Source of the DNA: VAXT01 sp035318925
GTDB lineage: Bacteria > Actinomycetota > Thermoleophilia > Gaiellales > Gaiellaceae
NCBI GenBank assembly: GCA_035318925.1
Contig: DATHDS010000012.1
Coordinates: 1 to 64,000 of the forward strand
Reading direction: 5' to 3'
Length of the DNA stretch: 64,000 nt
Made by a program: the position numbers and the translations under genes. Shown one piece after another: positions 23,002-32,579 of this stretch; position 1 is the first letter of the stretch, and every line of letters begins with the position of its first letter. The notes under the pieces are model-generated. The model did not search any database. It had not been told where the DNA came from and saw only the letters and a program-made list of their open reading frames with translations.

Positions 23002-23753
23002 GAGACCACGCGACCGGAGAACGCGAATGAAGCGCGCCGTTCCTCGAGTCTTTCCGACTCTGCCTTGAACGCGAGTTGCTTCTCGTCACGAACCCACTGA
23101 AACCAACCGACGACATTGACCGTTTGGTAGACGAACGTCATGACAAATGGCCCCCAAAGGCGGCCATGGAAGGCGAGCGGCACGAAAACCAAATTCGATA
23201 GCGACCATGCCCACCAGTTCAGCTTGTAACGAAATGCGTCCATCCACATCGCGGCGATCGCTGCAGTAACGGAGACCACCTCCAGCCACCACCACGATGT
23301 GCCCGTGTATCCCGGCATATCTCTGTAGGTCCAGAGCGCGTAGAGCAGAAACACAAGACCGAGCGCGCCCCCGACGGCGTCGGTCGGGATTCTTGGATTC
23401 CAGCCGATTCGCCAGCGCACAAGCGCCCACTGCACCATCCCGTAGAAGGCGAAGATCAGGAACGCCACTTGCAGCCACCCGAGCAGCGGCAGGTCGAGAT
23501 GGAAGAACAGGGCGCACCAGAGCGCCGCGTTCACGATCATCCAGGCCCAGTAGCCCTGTGATTTCCAGACGAGAAAGATCGTCGCAATCACAGCGGCCAG
23601 CCCGCCGCCCCAGCCCTGGACAAAATCGAGGCCACCGGCGAACGCATAACCGACGGCATTGACCAATAGAAAGAACAACGCGGCAGCGGCGTGGAAGCGC
23701 GGCTTATGCGCAAGCCCCTTGCCAAACCTGTCGATGCGGGCGGAGATCATCAT
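22998..23753 (-). CDS. pnuC: PnuC-type nicotinamide riboside transporter
   Basis: 251 residues with about seven membrane segments. WWWLEVVSVTAAIAAMWMDAF and NWWAWSLSNLVFVPLAFHG, with FVYQTVNVVGWFQWVRD near the end, are characteristic PnuC segments. Start ATG 23753 is taken because AAGGAGG sits 8 bases before it; a GTG three codons up overlaps that site. Facilitated uptake of nicotinamide riboside, trapped by the downstream kinase NadR. Confidence 0.85.
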   Translation of the reverse strand: MMISARIDRFGKGLAHKPRFHAAAALFFLLVNAVGYAFAGGLDFVQGWGGGLAAVIATIFLVWKSQGYWAWMIVNAALWCALFFHLDLPLLGWLQVAFLIFAFYGMVQWALVRWRIGWNPRIPTDAVGGALGLVFLLYALWTYRDMPGYTGTSWWWLEVVSVTAAIAAMWMDAFRYKLNWWAWSLSNLVFVPLAFHGRLWGPFVMTFVYQTVNVVGWFQWVRDEKQLAFKAESERLEERRASFAFSGRVVS

Positions 23754-23837
23754 CTCCAGCACCTCCTTGTTGTTTTGGTTCGCCCCGGCGGGGCTGGAGG
23801 CCGATCAGGAACGCCTCCTTGACGTCTTCAACTATAT

Positions 23838-23853
23838 CGCCGGCCGTCCGGCG
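23838..23853. promoter_or_regulatory. Hairpin/palindrome between pnuC and the MBL-rhodanese gene
   Basis: CGCCGG-CCGT-CCGGCG, a 6-bp stem in the 117-bp divergent spacer, next to an AT-rich ACTATAT. Could be an operator for NAD-dependent control; unproven. Confidence 0.25.
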
Positions 23854-23856
23854 TTG

Positions 23857-23862
23857 TAGGCT
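23857..23862 (+). promoter_or_regulatory. -10-like hexamer TAGGCT, leaderless start of the MBL-rhodanese gene
   Basis: TAGGCT lies 8 bases before GTG 23871. Confidence 0.5.
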
Positions 23863-23870
23863 CTCTTTTC

Positions 23871-25217
23871 GTGCAGTTTCGGCAGTTCGTCAATGACGAT
23901 CTCGGCTGCGCGTCCTACCTGATCGGCGACGAGTCCTCGGGTGAGGCCGTGGTCGTCGATCCGGCATACGCGATCGAGCCGTACCTCGAAGAGGCCGAGA
24001 AGCGGCACGTTCGGATCACTCGCGTCCTCGAGACGCATACGCACGCCGACCACGTCTCCGGGCACGGTCGGTTCGCGCTCGAGCACGGTGCAACCGTCTC
24101 CGTTCATCCCGCCGCCGAGCCGGAGTACCCGTTCGAGCCGCTCGCGGACGGCCATGAGATCTCCCTCGGCGAGGTGGCGATCCGAGTGCTCCACACTCCC
24201 GGCCACCGGCCGGAGCACTGCTGTTTCGTGGTCATCGACCGATCGCGCGGCGACGTGCCCTGGCTCGTGATTACCGGCGACTCGCTCCTGATCGGAGACG
24301 CGGCACGCCCCGATCTCGCCTCCGAGGCCGTCGAGGGCTCGCACGGCCTCTTCGGGAGCCTGCAGCGGCTGCTCGAGCTGCCGGACGGCGTCGAGCTCTA
24401 TCCCGGCCATGTCGCGGGGTCGCTCTGCGGCGCCGGCATGAGCTCGAAGGCGTCCTCGACGATCGGCTTCGAACGGCGCTTCAACCGCGCGCTCGAGCTC
24501 GTCGGCCACGGCGAGGACGCGTTTGTCCAGGACCGTGCCAATTCGTCGGCTCCGCGACCTCCGAACATGGACCGCATCGTCGCCCTCAATCGCGGCCCCT
24601 TCCTTGCGGCGCAGCAGCCGCTCGGCTCGGTCGCGTCGGCCGACGGCGGTGTCGTGCTCGACGTCCGCACCGCTGCCGAGTTCTCTGCCGGCCATCTCCC
24701 CGGTGCCTTCAACGTTCCGGTCTCCGGCTCGTCGTTCTCGACGAAGGCTGCCTTCATCCTCACCGCGGATGAGCCGGTCTCAATCTACGCCTCGTCCGCG
24801 GAAGACGCCGAACGGGCTGCGCAGGGGCTGCGGTCGGTCGGCCTGTTCGAGCTTCGCGGCGCCCTTCCTCAGTCGGAGGAGAGCGAGAAGCTCGAGCCGA
24901 TCGAGATCGAGGAGCTCGAGCGACTGCTCGGCGACGACGGCGTCGAGGTGCTCGACGTCCGTGAGAAGTCCGAGCGCGACGAGGGCTACATCGACGGCAC
25001 GCGGCATCTCCCGTATCGCCTCGTGCGCGCCTGCGTGGACGACCTTCGAACCGAGCGATCGGTGGTCACGATCTGCTCCAGCGGGACCCGCGCCACGATC
25101 GCGGCGAGCGTCCTGGCAGCGAATGGGATCGACGCACACCCTGTCGTCGGCGGAGGCGTCGAGGACTGGGCCGAGCGCGGCGGGAACACGGTGCAGTTCC
25201 GCCGCTGCGGCAGCTAG
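23871..25217 (+). CDS. Metallo-beta-lactamase / double rhodanese fusion (persulfide dioxygenase-like)
   Basis: 448 residues. N-terminal MBL domain (1-220) with THTHADHVSG metal ligands, HTPGHRPEH and a late YPGHV. Two rhodanese domains follow: the first (about 250-335) has LDVRTAAEFSAGHLPGAFNVP but its active loop reads IYASSAEDA without Cys; the second (about 345-445) has the loop ICSSGTRAT with a catalytic Cys. This order matches CstB-like proteins, which oxidise a persulfide at a mononuclear iron and transfer sulfur through rhodanese Cys. It would detoxify sulfide or persulfides in the cytoplasm. Converges with the cyclase gene; stops overlap. Confidence 0.82.
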   Translation: MQFRQFVNDDLGCASYLIGDESSGEAVVVDPAYAIEPYLEEAEKRHVRITRVLETHTHADHVSGHGRFALEHGATVSVHPAAEPEYPFEPLADGHEISLGEVAIRVLHTPGHRPEHCCFVVIDRSRGDVPWLVITGDSLLIGDAARPDLASEAVEGSHGLFGSLQRLLELPDGVELYPGHVAGSLCGAGMSSKASSTIGFERRFNRALELVGHGEDAFVQDRANSSAPRPPNMDRIVALNRGPFLAAQQPLGSVASADGGVVLDVRTAAEFSAGHLPGAFNVPVSGSSFSTKAAFILTADEPVSIYASSAEDAERAAQGLRSVGLFELRGALPQSEESEKLEPIEIEELERLLGDDGVEVLDVREKSERDEGYIDGTRHLPYRLVRACVDDLRTERSVVTICSSGTRATIAASVLAANGIDAHPVVGGGVEDWAERGGNTVQFRRCGS

Positions 25218-28200
25218 CCGGCGGCAGCAAGGAGAGCATCGGCCTCGCGAACGTAGGCGGTCGCTCCCACGGACCGCCAGAACGCGAGTGCCTGCTTCAG
25301 CTCGACGTCGGCCTCGGCGCGCCGCCCCTCTCGGACCAGGACCTCGGCTGCGCGCAACCGCGCCGACGCCTCGTCCGGCAGAGCACCGATACCGGCATAC
25401 ACGTCCGCAGCTCTGCGGAAGTCGCCCGAGGCGCATGCGACCGCTGCCTCGAACCACGGAGTGTGAATTCGGGTCTGAGCCGCCCCTTCGAGGAGCTCCT
25501 CCGCTCGAGCGAAAAGAGGCGAGGCGAAACAGACGTCGGCCAGCCAGTCGCTCTCGCCCGTAGTGGGCCACCCGAACATCCGCCAATCGGACAGCAGCTC
25601 GGCAACGAGCGCGTCAGCCCGCCGCGGGTCGGTGGCGCTGCAGGCGCGCGCGGCGATCGCCAGTGAGGGCCAGAGGATCTGCGGATCCTTCGCGATTCGG
25701 GCGAGGTCGAGCGCGCGCTCAGCGTCGTCCTTCGCCCCTTTCGTATCACCGCGAGCCAAGCGCATGCGACCGCGCACCAACCGGCACGCCGGCTCCATCC
25801 AGTAGGCGTCTTCCTCGAACTCCGCAATCAGCTCGTCGTACTCGCGAGCTGCGGCGTCCCATTCGCCTCCAAAATAGAGCGGCCGCACCGCTTCGGCCCT
25901 CAACCAGCGAAACGCCTCGCCGACGCCGAAGCGCTCGCCGAGTCGGCGCCCCTCCGTGCGCATGGCAGACGCCTGCTCGAGCTCACCGAGGGTCTCGAAG
26001 ATCGAGGCAAGGTTTCCATACGCGCGCACGCTTTCGGCGGAGTTGATGGCGACGGCGATCGCGATGCTTTGCTCGAGGTCGTCGAGACCTCCTCGATCCC
26101 CACTCCCGACCCGGCTGATGCCGATGTTGTTGAGCGCATGCGACCGAATCTCGTCGAGCTCCAGCTCCTCGGCCATCGCGAGCGCTTCACGGCCAACACG
26201 GATCGCCTCCTGGTGTTCGCCGGCGAGCGACAGAAAGCGCGAAAGATTGACGATGACATAGGCCTTCGAGAACGAGCCCGGCTCGGCCTCGACGAGAGCC
26301 TCTGCGGCCCTGACATGCTCGAACGTCTGGTCTCGCAGACCCTGGAACCACAAGGTCTCGGCGATCAACATCTCGGCTTCGGCGCCGGTTCTCACGTCTC
26401 CTGCCGCAAGGAGCCCATCCCGCGCCTCCGTCAGCACCTCGACCCCGCGCTGCTCGACCAGGCTCAGCACGCGTCCGTACGACAAGAGGAGCTGCGGTCG
26501 GTCCGAATCGTCGCGCGGCCAGAGCTCCACGGCGCGCTCGTAGAAGCCCTGTGCGGTGGCGTAGGCGCTGAGTGCGAATGCTCGGTCACCTGCCTCGCGC
26601 AGAACCAGTCTCGCCCGCTCGGAGAGGACAGTCGTGTCGAGACCGGCGGCGCCCGCAAGCTCGAGAGCGCTCGAATAGTGGTGCGCGAGCATCTCCGCGT
26701 GGTCATCGGGGCGACCGAGCTCCTCGATCCACTCGGCAGCGAGCCGATGCTTCTCCGCGCGTCGGGCACGAGGGATCTGGCTGTAAGCGACGTCGCGTAT
26801 GAGGACATGCCGGAACACGTACTGGTTCTCTTCGGCGACGGACGTCCGACGCTCACGCCGCACGAACTCCTTGCGCTCGAGGTCGTGCAAGCGTTCCTCG
26901 GCAGTTGCCCGATCGAGATTGCCGATGGCGGCCGCCGCTCCCAGCCAGAAGACCTTGCCGACGACGGCTCCGTCTTGCAGGAGCGCCTTCTCGTCCTGGG
27001 ACAAGGCGTCGAGACGGGCGGCGACGATTCCCTGCACGGACTCGGGCAGCGGCAAGTCTTCGTCGCCCATGTCGAGGCCGCGGTCGGCAACCATGCGAAC
27101 GAACTCCTCCGCGTAGAGCGGATTCCCACCGGCCCGCTGGAGGAGAGCGGATTGGGTCTCCGCCGGCAGCACGGACCGCTCGAACAGAGCGGCGAGCAGA
27201 TGCGCGGTCTGATCGTCGCTGAGCGGCGACAGGGACACGGTTGAGGCGTTCGGCTTTCCGCCTCCCCACCCCGCGCGCTGGGCCAAGAGCTCGGGACGAG
27301 CGGTCCCGACGACGAGAATCGGCACGTCCGACGCCCACTCGACGAGGTGGTCCAGGAAGTCGAGCAAGACGTCGTCGGCCCAATGCAGATCTTCGAAAAC
27401 GAGCACCAGCGGCCCCTTTTCGGCCAGCGATTCGAAGTAGCGGCGCCAGGCCGCGAACGCTTCGGTGCGGTGATCGCCGTGAGGCTCCTGATCCTCACTC
27501 AGGCCGACGAGTGACCGCAGATGACGCTCGACCCACTCGACGTCCTCGTCGAGGAGGCTCTGCACGCTCTGGCGCAGCTTCTCTCCGGTTGCCTCCGACG
27601 TGTCGGTCTCGAGAATGCCGGCCTGGGCCTTGACGATCTCGCTCAGCGCCCAGAAGGTCACTCCGTCGCCATAGGGCAGAGAGCGCCCCTGTCGCCAGGT
27701 GATCAGCTCCGGGTCGGCTCCGACGTGGCTGAAGAGCTCGAAGACGAGCCGGCTCTTGCCGATGCCCGGGACGCCGACGATGGTCACCAGCTGTGGGGAT
27801 CGCTCCTCGCGGGCGCGAGCCAGTGCCCCGACCAGGACGTCCAGCTCGCGCGTGCGGCCGATCAACGGCGCTCGCGAGAGCTGCGCCGTGTCGATGCCGT
27901 AGCGAGACCTTGCCTGCGTGGCCTCCCACGCCGGCACCGGCTCGGACTTCCCTTTGGCCTCGACCGCCTCCACCGGTCGGTAGTCGATCACCGGGCTCGT
28001 GGCGCGGTAGGTCGTCTCGTCGACGAGAATCCCGTTGACCGGCGCGGCCGCCTGGAGCCGGGCAGCCGTGTTCACGACGTCGCCGGAGGCCATGCCCTCT
28101 CCCTCTGCAGGCCGGGCACCGAGCGCCACGAGCGCTTCCCCGGTTGTGATCGCGATCCTCAGCTGGAGCTCCTCCTGTTCGCCGACCCAATCGCGGATCG

Positions 28201-28540
28201 CAAGAGCCGCCCGGACCGCTCGCTCGGGATCGTCTTCGTGCGCGACCGGAGCGCCGAAGAGCGCCATGATGGCGTCGCCGATGAACTTCTCGACCGTTCC
28301 TCCGTAGCGCTCGAGCTCGGTGCGCAGGTGGCCGTGGTAGGGCTCGAGGATCGCGCGCACGTCTTCCGGATCCATCTGCTCGGCCCGCGAGGTGAAGCCG
28401 ACGAGGTCGGCGAAGAGCACCGTCACGACCTTGCGTTCCTCCCGTGCCGAAGGCTCCTGCGGCGCCAGAGTGGCGCCGCAGGAATCGCAGAAGCGGGCCT
28501 CTTCGCGGTTCTCCTTACCGCACTGTGGACAGACGATCAT
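25214..28540 (-). CDS. Zinc-ribbon / class III adenylate cyclase / AAA ATPase / TPR regulator (paralogue 2)
   Basis: 1108 residues. N-terminal zinc ribbon with Cys4, Cys7, Cys18, Cys21. Class III cyclase domain (about 37-205) is complete: metal Asp45 and Asp89, ATP-selecting Lys85 and Asp154, transition-state Asn157 and Arg161, predicting cAMP synthesis. Then an AAA/STAND-type ATPase with Walker A GVPGIGKS (256-263) and Walker-B-like LVFEDLHWADD, and a long C-terminal TPR-like helical array (about 600-1108). No DNA-binding domain. ATG 28540 directly follows the TGA of its paralogue, so the two are an operon made by tandem duplication. Ligand unknown. Confidence 0.85.
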   Translation of the reverse strand: MIVCPQCGKENREEARFCDSCGATLAPQEPSAREERKVVTVLFADLVGFTSRAEQMDPEDVRAILEPYHGHLRTELERYGGTVEKFIGDAIMALFGAPVAHEDDPERAVRAALAIRDWVGEQEELQLRIAITTGEALVALGARPAEGEGMASGDVVNTAARLQAAAPVNGILVDETTYRATSPVIDYRPVEAVEAKGKSEPVPAWEATQARSRYGIDTAQLSRAPLIGRTRELDVLVGALARAREERSPQLVTIVGVPGIGKSRLVFELFSHVGADPELITWRQGRSLPYGDGVTFWALSEIVKAQAGILETDTSEATGEKLRQSVQSLLDEDVEWVERHLRSLVGLSEDQEPHGDHRTEAFAAWRRYFESLAEKGPLVLVFEDLHWADDVLLDFLDHLVEWASDVPILVVGTARPELLAQRAGWGGGKPNASTVSLSPLSDDQTAHLLAALFERSVLPAETQSALLQRAGGNPLYAEEFVRMVADRGLDMGDEDLPLPESVQGIVAARLDALSQDEKALLQDGAVVGKVFWLGAAAAIGNLDRATAEERLHDLERKEFVRRERRTSVAEENQYVFRHVLIRDVAYSQIPRARRAEKHRLAAEWIEELGRPDDHAEMLAHHYSSALELAGAAGLDTTVLSERARLVLREAGDRAFALSAYATAQGFYERAVELWPRDDSDRPQLLLSYGRVLSLVEQRGVEVLTEARDGLLAAGDVRTGAEAEMLIAETLWFQGLRDQTFEHVRAAEALVEAEPGSFSKAYVIVNLSRFLSLAGEHQEAIRVGREALAMAEELELDEIRSHALNNIGISRVGSGDRGGLDDLEQSIAIAVAINSAESVRAYGNLASIFETLGELEQASAMRTEGRRLGERFGVGEAFRWLRAEAVRPLYFGGEWDAAAREYDELIAEFEEDAYWMEPACRLVRGRMRLARGDTKGAKDDAERALDLARIAKDPQILWPSLAIAARACSATDPRRADALVAELLSDWRMFGWPTTGESDWLADVCFASPLFARAEELLEGAAQTRIHTPWFEAAVACASGDFRRAADVYAGIGALPDEASARLRAAEVLVREGRRAEADVELKQALAFWRSVGATAYVREADALLAAAG

Positions 28541-31500
28541 TCAGGCGCTCGCGGCGAGCAGTGCCTCGCCCTCCCGGATGTAGCGGGTCGCGCCGACCGA
28601 GCGGTAGAAGTCGAGCGCTCGCCGGACCTGGTCGTCGTGGCCCGCTTTCAGCCGGGCGTCGGCCTCGTCCGGCAGCGAGCCGATCTCGGCGTAGAGGTCG
28701 GCCACGTGCACGTAGTCGCCGGCCGCGAAGGCGTTCGCCGCGTCGAGCCACAAAGACGAAACCGGTGCCAGCGCCACGACCGGGGACAGCTCTTCCTTGC
28801 GTCCGAGCTCGACGAGGGCGGCGGCGAGATCCGGGCCGGTATACGCGTAGCTACCTGGCCCATCTTTTCGCCAAGCCTCGAGCGCCTCGGTGACGAGGTC
28901 GCCTGCCTCACTTGGCATGCCGGCTGCAAGCAGGACGCGTGCATGGGCCGCAAGCGCAAAGGGAAGAGTCCCCCACGCGGGCCACTCGCGGGCTACGCGG
29001 ACCGCCCGCTCGCAGTCGACGAGGGCGCCGGCGACGTCGTCGCGCGCGAGCCGGATGTGCGCCTGCGCATAGCGGCAGCCGAGCTCGCCGGGCGCATGGG
29101 GAGCCTCCGACTCGACCTCGGCGAGGAACCCGTCGGCGGCCCGGCTTCCTTCGTCCCAGCGTCCACTCCAGTAGCACTCGTACACGAGCTCCGCGTCGAG
29201 ATGACGGATCTCGTCCCGAACACCAAACCTCTCGGCATCATGTCTCGCTCTCGCCTGCACCTGAAATGCGCGTCTGAGCTCCCCGCGGTCCTGGTGCAGG
29301 GCAGCGAGGTTGATGCGGGCCCCGACGCTTTCCAGCGAGTCGATCGTGTCCGCAGCCTCGACCGCTTGCCCCAACGCCTCGACCCCTCCGCGTTCCCCCG
29401 CCTGCCCGCGGACGGTGCCTATGGTCCGGAGAACGTACGCGCGCAGGTCTTCGAACCCCAGGGTCTCCGTCATTGCCAGGGCTTCTCGGGCGTATTGCTC
29501 CCAAGCGCTGTCTCCAAAGCTCGCAGCCCGATATGCGAGACGGGCAAGCACGAAGGCCTTCGACCGCGAGGGCGGGCGATCGCTCACCAACGCCAGAGCG
29601 TGCTCCAAACGCGCGTGCGCTACCTGAGCGTTCGTGTCCAGGTAGGACGCCAGAGCCTCGGCCTCGGCCGCGGTCTCACGATCTCCGTGGCGCAACAGCG
29701 CGTCCCGGGCCTCCTCGAGCTCCGTCAGGCCGGACTGCTCCGCGCGATAGCGCGCTGCGCCGAGAGAGAAGAGGACGTAGCCGCGGTCGGGGTCGCCGGA
29801 CGGCCACAGCTCGAGTGCGGCGCTGAGGTAGCGCGCAGCGGCGGCGAAGGCGTTGAGAGCGAGCGCTCGGTCACCGGCACTTCGAAGCGCGTGCCGCGCG
29901 CGCTCCTCGAGCGCCCGATCGACGCCGGCGACCTGGGCGTACTCGAGTGCCTGAAGATAATGATGCGCGAGCATCTCGGAGTGGTCCTCGGCCCGTCCAA
30001 GCGATGTCATCCACTCGGCCACCGCGCGGTGCTTCTCGGACCTGGCCGCCCTCGGGATCTGGCCATAAGCGACGTCCCGGACGAGCAGGTGCAGGAAGGA
30101 GTACTCGCTCTCGCCCTCGACCGACGGCCGCCGCTGCCGGCGGACGAACTCCTTGCGCGCGAGCGCGTGCAGGCTCTGCTCGACGCCGGGGCGATCCCGC
30201 CCATCCAGCCGCGCGAGCGCGCCGGCCCAGAACACCTTGCCGACGACGGCGGCATCCTGAAGCAGGGCCTTCTCGTCCGGCTCGAGGCCGTCCAGGCGGG
30301 CGGCAATGATGCCCTGGACTGTCTCCGGAAGCGGCAGCTCGTCCGCGTCGCCGCGCTCGGCCAGCATGCGCGCGAACTGCTCGGCGTAGAGCGGATTGCC
30401 ACCTGCGCGTGCCAGCAGCGCCGCCTGCTGCTCGGCCGGCAGGACCGCCCGCCCAAGCAGCACGCCGAGGAGAAGCGCGGTCTCATCGTCGGAGAGCGGA
30501 GAGAGCGAGATCGTGGAGGCGCTCGGCTTCCCTCCGCTCCACGCGGGCCGACGATCGAGGAGCTCCGGCCTGGCGGTGCAAATGCAGAGCAGCGGAACGT
30601 CGGCTGCCCAGTCGACGAGGTGATCGATGAAGTCGAGCAGGTCGTCGTCGGCCCAGTGCAGGTCCTCGAAGACGAGCACCGCCGGTCGCTTGTCGGCCAA
30701 TTCCTCGAAGAACCGGCGCCAAGCGTAGAAACTCTCCGCTCGCTTGTCCTCGGCCTGCTCCGCCGTCGTCTCGATGCCGACGAGCAGCCGAAGCCTCGCC
30801 TCCACCGACCGTGCTTCGGCATCGTCGGTAAACAGCCGAGCGATCTCTTCATGCAATTTCTGCGCAGCTTGCCCAGCCGCGTCCGTATCCAGGATCCCCG
30901 CCTGGTTCTTGACCATCTCGCTGAGCGCCCAGTAGGTGACACCGTCGCCATAGGGAAGCGAGCGGCCCTGGCGCCAGGTGATGAGCTCCGGAGCCTCAGA
31001 GATCATCTGGAAGAGCTCCGCCACGAGGCGACTCTTGCCGATTCCGGGCACTCCGACGAGAGTCACGAGTTGAACCGCCCGCTCGTTCCTCGCCCGACCG
31101 AGGGCGCTCGCAAGCAACTCCCGCTCCTGGTCACGACCGATGAGCGGCGTCTGCGGCGCCGCGACATCGGCTCCGAAACGGGCGCGTGCCTCGACCGCCT
31201 CCCAGACGGTTACCGGCTCCATCTTCCCCTTGGCGGACACCGGGTCGTGCTTCTCGTATGCGATGACGGGCTCGGTTGCCCGATACGTGGTCTCGTCGAC
31301 GAGGATCCCGTTGACCGGCGCTGCCGCCTGGAGCCTGGCCGCGGTGTTGACGACGTCACCTGAAGCCATCCCCTCACCTTCGTTCGGGCGTGCGCTCAGG
31401 TGAATGAGCGCCTCGCCGGTGGTGACTGCGATCCTCAGCTCGAGGTCCCCGTCTTCCCGCGCCCAGTCGCGGATCGCGATCGCAGCGCGCACAGCCCGTT

Positions 31501-31816
31501 CCGGATCGTCCTCGTGGGACGCGGGGGCCCCGAAGAGGGCCATGACGGCGTCGCCGATGAACTTCTCGACCGTGCCACCGTGGGACTCGAGCTCGCGGCG
31601 AAGCCGTGCGTGGTACGGAGCGAGCACCGCCCGCACGTCTTCGGGGTCCATGGCCTCGGCCCGAGCGGTGAAGCCCACGAGATCGGCAAAGAGCACGGTG
31701 ACAACCTTGCGCTCCTCACGCCGCGCCGGCTCTTCGACCACGAGCGGCGCACCGCACCCCGAGCAGAAGCGAGCGTCGTCGGCGTTCTCCCGGCCGCACC
31801 TTTCGCACCGAACCAT
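28541..31816 (-). CDS. Zinc-ribbon / class III adenylate cyclase / AAA ATPase / TPR regulator (paralogue 1)
   Basis: 1091 residues, same architecture. Zinc ribbon with Cys4, Cys7, Cys18, Cys21; cyclase residues Asp45, Lys85, Asp89, Asp154, Asn157 and Arg161 at identical positions; ATPase Walker A GVPGIGKS; TPR-like array to the end. The catalytic half is much more alike between the two copies than the TPR half, as expected if they sense different partners. Leaderless-type promoter at 31823. First gene of the pair. Confidence 0.85.
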   Translation of the reverse strand: MVRCERCGRENADDARFCSGCGAPLVVEEPARREERKVVTVLFADLVGFTARAEAMDPEDVRAVLAPYHARLRRELESHGGTVEKFIGDAVMALFGAPASHEDDPERAVRAAIAIRDWAREDGDLELRIAVTTGEALIHLSARPNEGEGMASGDVVNTAARLQAAAPVNGILVDETTYRATEPVIAYEKHDPVSAKGKMEPVTVWEAVEARARFGADVAAPQTPLIGRDQERELLASALGRARNERAVQLVTLVGVPGIGKSRLVAELFQMISEAPELITWRQGRSLPYGDGVTYWALSEMVKNQAGILDTDAAGQAAQKLHEEIARLFTDDAEARSVEARLRLLVGIETTAEQAEDKRAESFYAWRRFFEELADKRPAVLVFEDLHWADDDLLDFIDHLVDWAADVPLLCICTARPELLDRRPAWSGGKPSASTISLSPLSDDETALLLGVLLGRAVLPAEQQAALLARAGGNPLYAEQFARMLAERGDADELPLPETVQGIIAARLDGLEPDEKALLQDAAVVGKVFWAGALARLDGRDRPGVEQSLHALARKEFVRRQRRPSVEGESEYSFLHLLVRDVAYGQIPRAARSEKHRAVAEWMTSLGRAEDHSEMLAHHYLQALEYAQVAGVDRALEERARHALRSAGDRALALNAFAAAARYLSAALELWPSGDPDRGYVLFSLGAARYRAEQSGLTELEEARDALLRHGDRETAAEAEALASYLDTNAQVAHARLEHALALVSDRPPSRSKAFVLARLAYRAASFGDSAWEQYAREALAMTETLGFEDLRAYVLRTIGTVRGQAGERGGVEALGQAVEAADTIDSLESVGARINLAALHQDRGELRRAFQVQARARHDAERFGVRDEIRHLDAELVYECYWSGRWDEGSRAADGFLAEVESEAPHAPGELGCRYAQAHIRLARDDVAGALVDCERAVRVAREWPAWGTLPFALAAHARVLLAAGMPSEAGDLVTEALEAWRKDGPGSYAYTGPDLAAALVELGRKEELSPVVALAPVSSLWLDAANAFAAGDYVHVADLYAEIGSLPDEADARLKAGHDDQVRRALDFYRSVGATRYIREGEALLAASA

Positions 31817-31822
31817 GTCTCG

Positions 31823-31828
31823 AGTCTA
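31823..31828 (-). promoter_or_regulatory. -10-like hexamer TAGACT, leaderless start of the cyclase operon
   Basis: TAGACT lies 6 bases before ATG 31816. Confidence 0.5.
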
Positions 31829-31995
31829 GGACTACTGAAGCCGTTCAAGGAAATACGTGACGCCGGCGGCAACTCCAACGTTTTCAGAGTCGCCCATTGG
31901 GAAGAGCTAGAACACCTTGAACAGCGGGGCCGGCTGCTGCTGCGCCCGGCGAATGTTCAGCGCCGTCGCTCGGCCCCGTAAACCCAGGAGGTGAC

Positions 31996-32529
31996 ATGCG
32001 GAAGTTTCTCCTCAGCCTCGCGCCGGCGGTCTTTCTAGTTGTGCTCGTGCTCGTCGCTGGCGCTGCGACCTCGGTTGCGTCCAACCCCGCGCGGGGTGCC
32101 GACATCTACGGCGTCGGCGCCGGCCAGCGTTCGGGCCCCGTCGGTGGCGAAACCAGATTCGACCTCTCCGCGCATAAGGGCGCGAACGGTCACCCGGACT
32201 TCGGCCACGTTGCGGCCACGAACGACATTGGCAACTTCGACGTCTACGTCGATGTCGACTGCGTCAACGCCTTTGGATTCGTAGGCATCAAGGGAGGAGC
32301 ATGGATCAGTGGCGTCGTTCGGCGCGTGAGCCCCGTGCCAAACGTGCTCCTAGTCGATGTCGGCGATCGCCTGACCTTCCTTGTCGGAGACGGCGGCGAA
32401 CCGTCGTCGCAGCCTGTCGATGCGTTCTACTTCGAAGTCGGAGAGACGCTGAGCTGCGACGCGATCCCACCACCAGTCACGCTTCCGCCCAACGTTACGC
32501 GGGGCAACATCAACATCGACCTCGGCTGA
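31996..32529 (+). CDS. Secreted protein of unknown function
   Basis: 177 residues. Signal peptide FLLSLAPAVFLVVLVLVAGAA, mature part beta-rich with one likely disulfide (VDCVNAF ... LSCDAIPP) and many Gly/Asn/Asp. Strong ribosome-binding site AGGAGGTGAC before ATG. Followed 13 bp later by a strong hairpin terminator. No family recognised. Confidence 0.7.
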   Translation: MRKFLLSLAPAVFLVVLVLVAGAATSVASNPARGADIYGVGAGQRSGPVGGETRFDLSAHKGANGHPDFGHVAATNDIGNFDVYVDVDCVNAFGFVGIKGGAWISGVVRRVSPVPNVLLVDVGDRLTFLVGDGGEPSSQPVDAFYFEVGETLSCDAIPPPVTLPPNVTRGNINIDLG

Positions 32530-32542
32530 GTGTTGCTGACAA

Positions 32543-32570
32543 GAGGGCGGCTGCCTCGGCAGCCGCCCTC
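32543..32570. terminator. Bidirectional hairpin terminator
   Basis: GAGGGCGGCTGCC and its exact complement GGCAGCCGCCCTC are separated by two bases, between the stops of the secreted-protein gene (plus) and ilvA (minus). No clear T-run on either side, so an intrinsic but GC-type terminator. Confidence 0.75.
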
Positions 32571-32579
32571 GTCGGACAC

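Noticed and set aside
22006..23753. Mobile or phage origin of the NadR-PnuC pair
   Set aside because: Slightly lower GC and more AT-rich codons than neighbours, but no repeats, integrase or tRNA nearby; ordinary variation is enough.
27521..31363. Plus-strand frame of 1280 codons opposite the two cyclase genes
   Set aside because: It is the antisense shadow of two genes with clear domains; its translation is Arg/Leu/Asp-rich without any recognisable domain.
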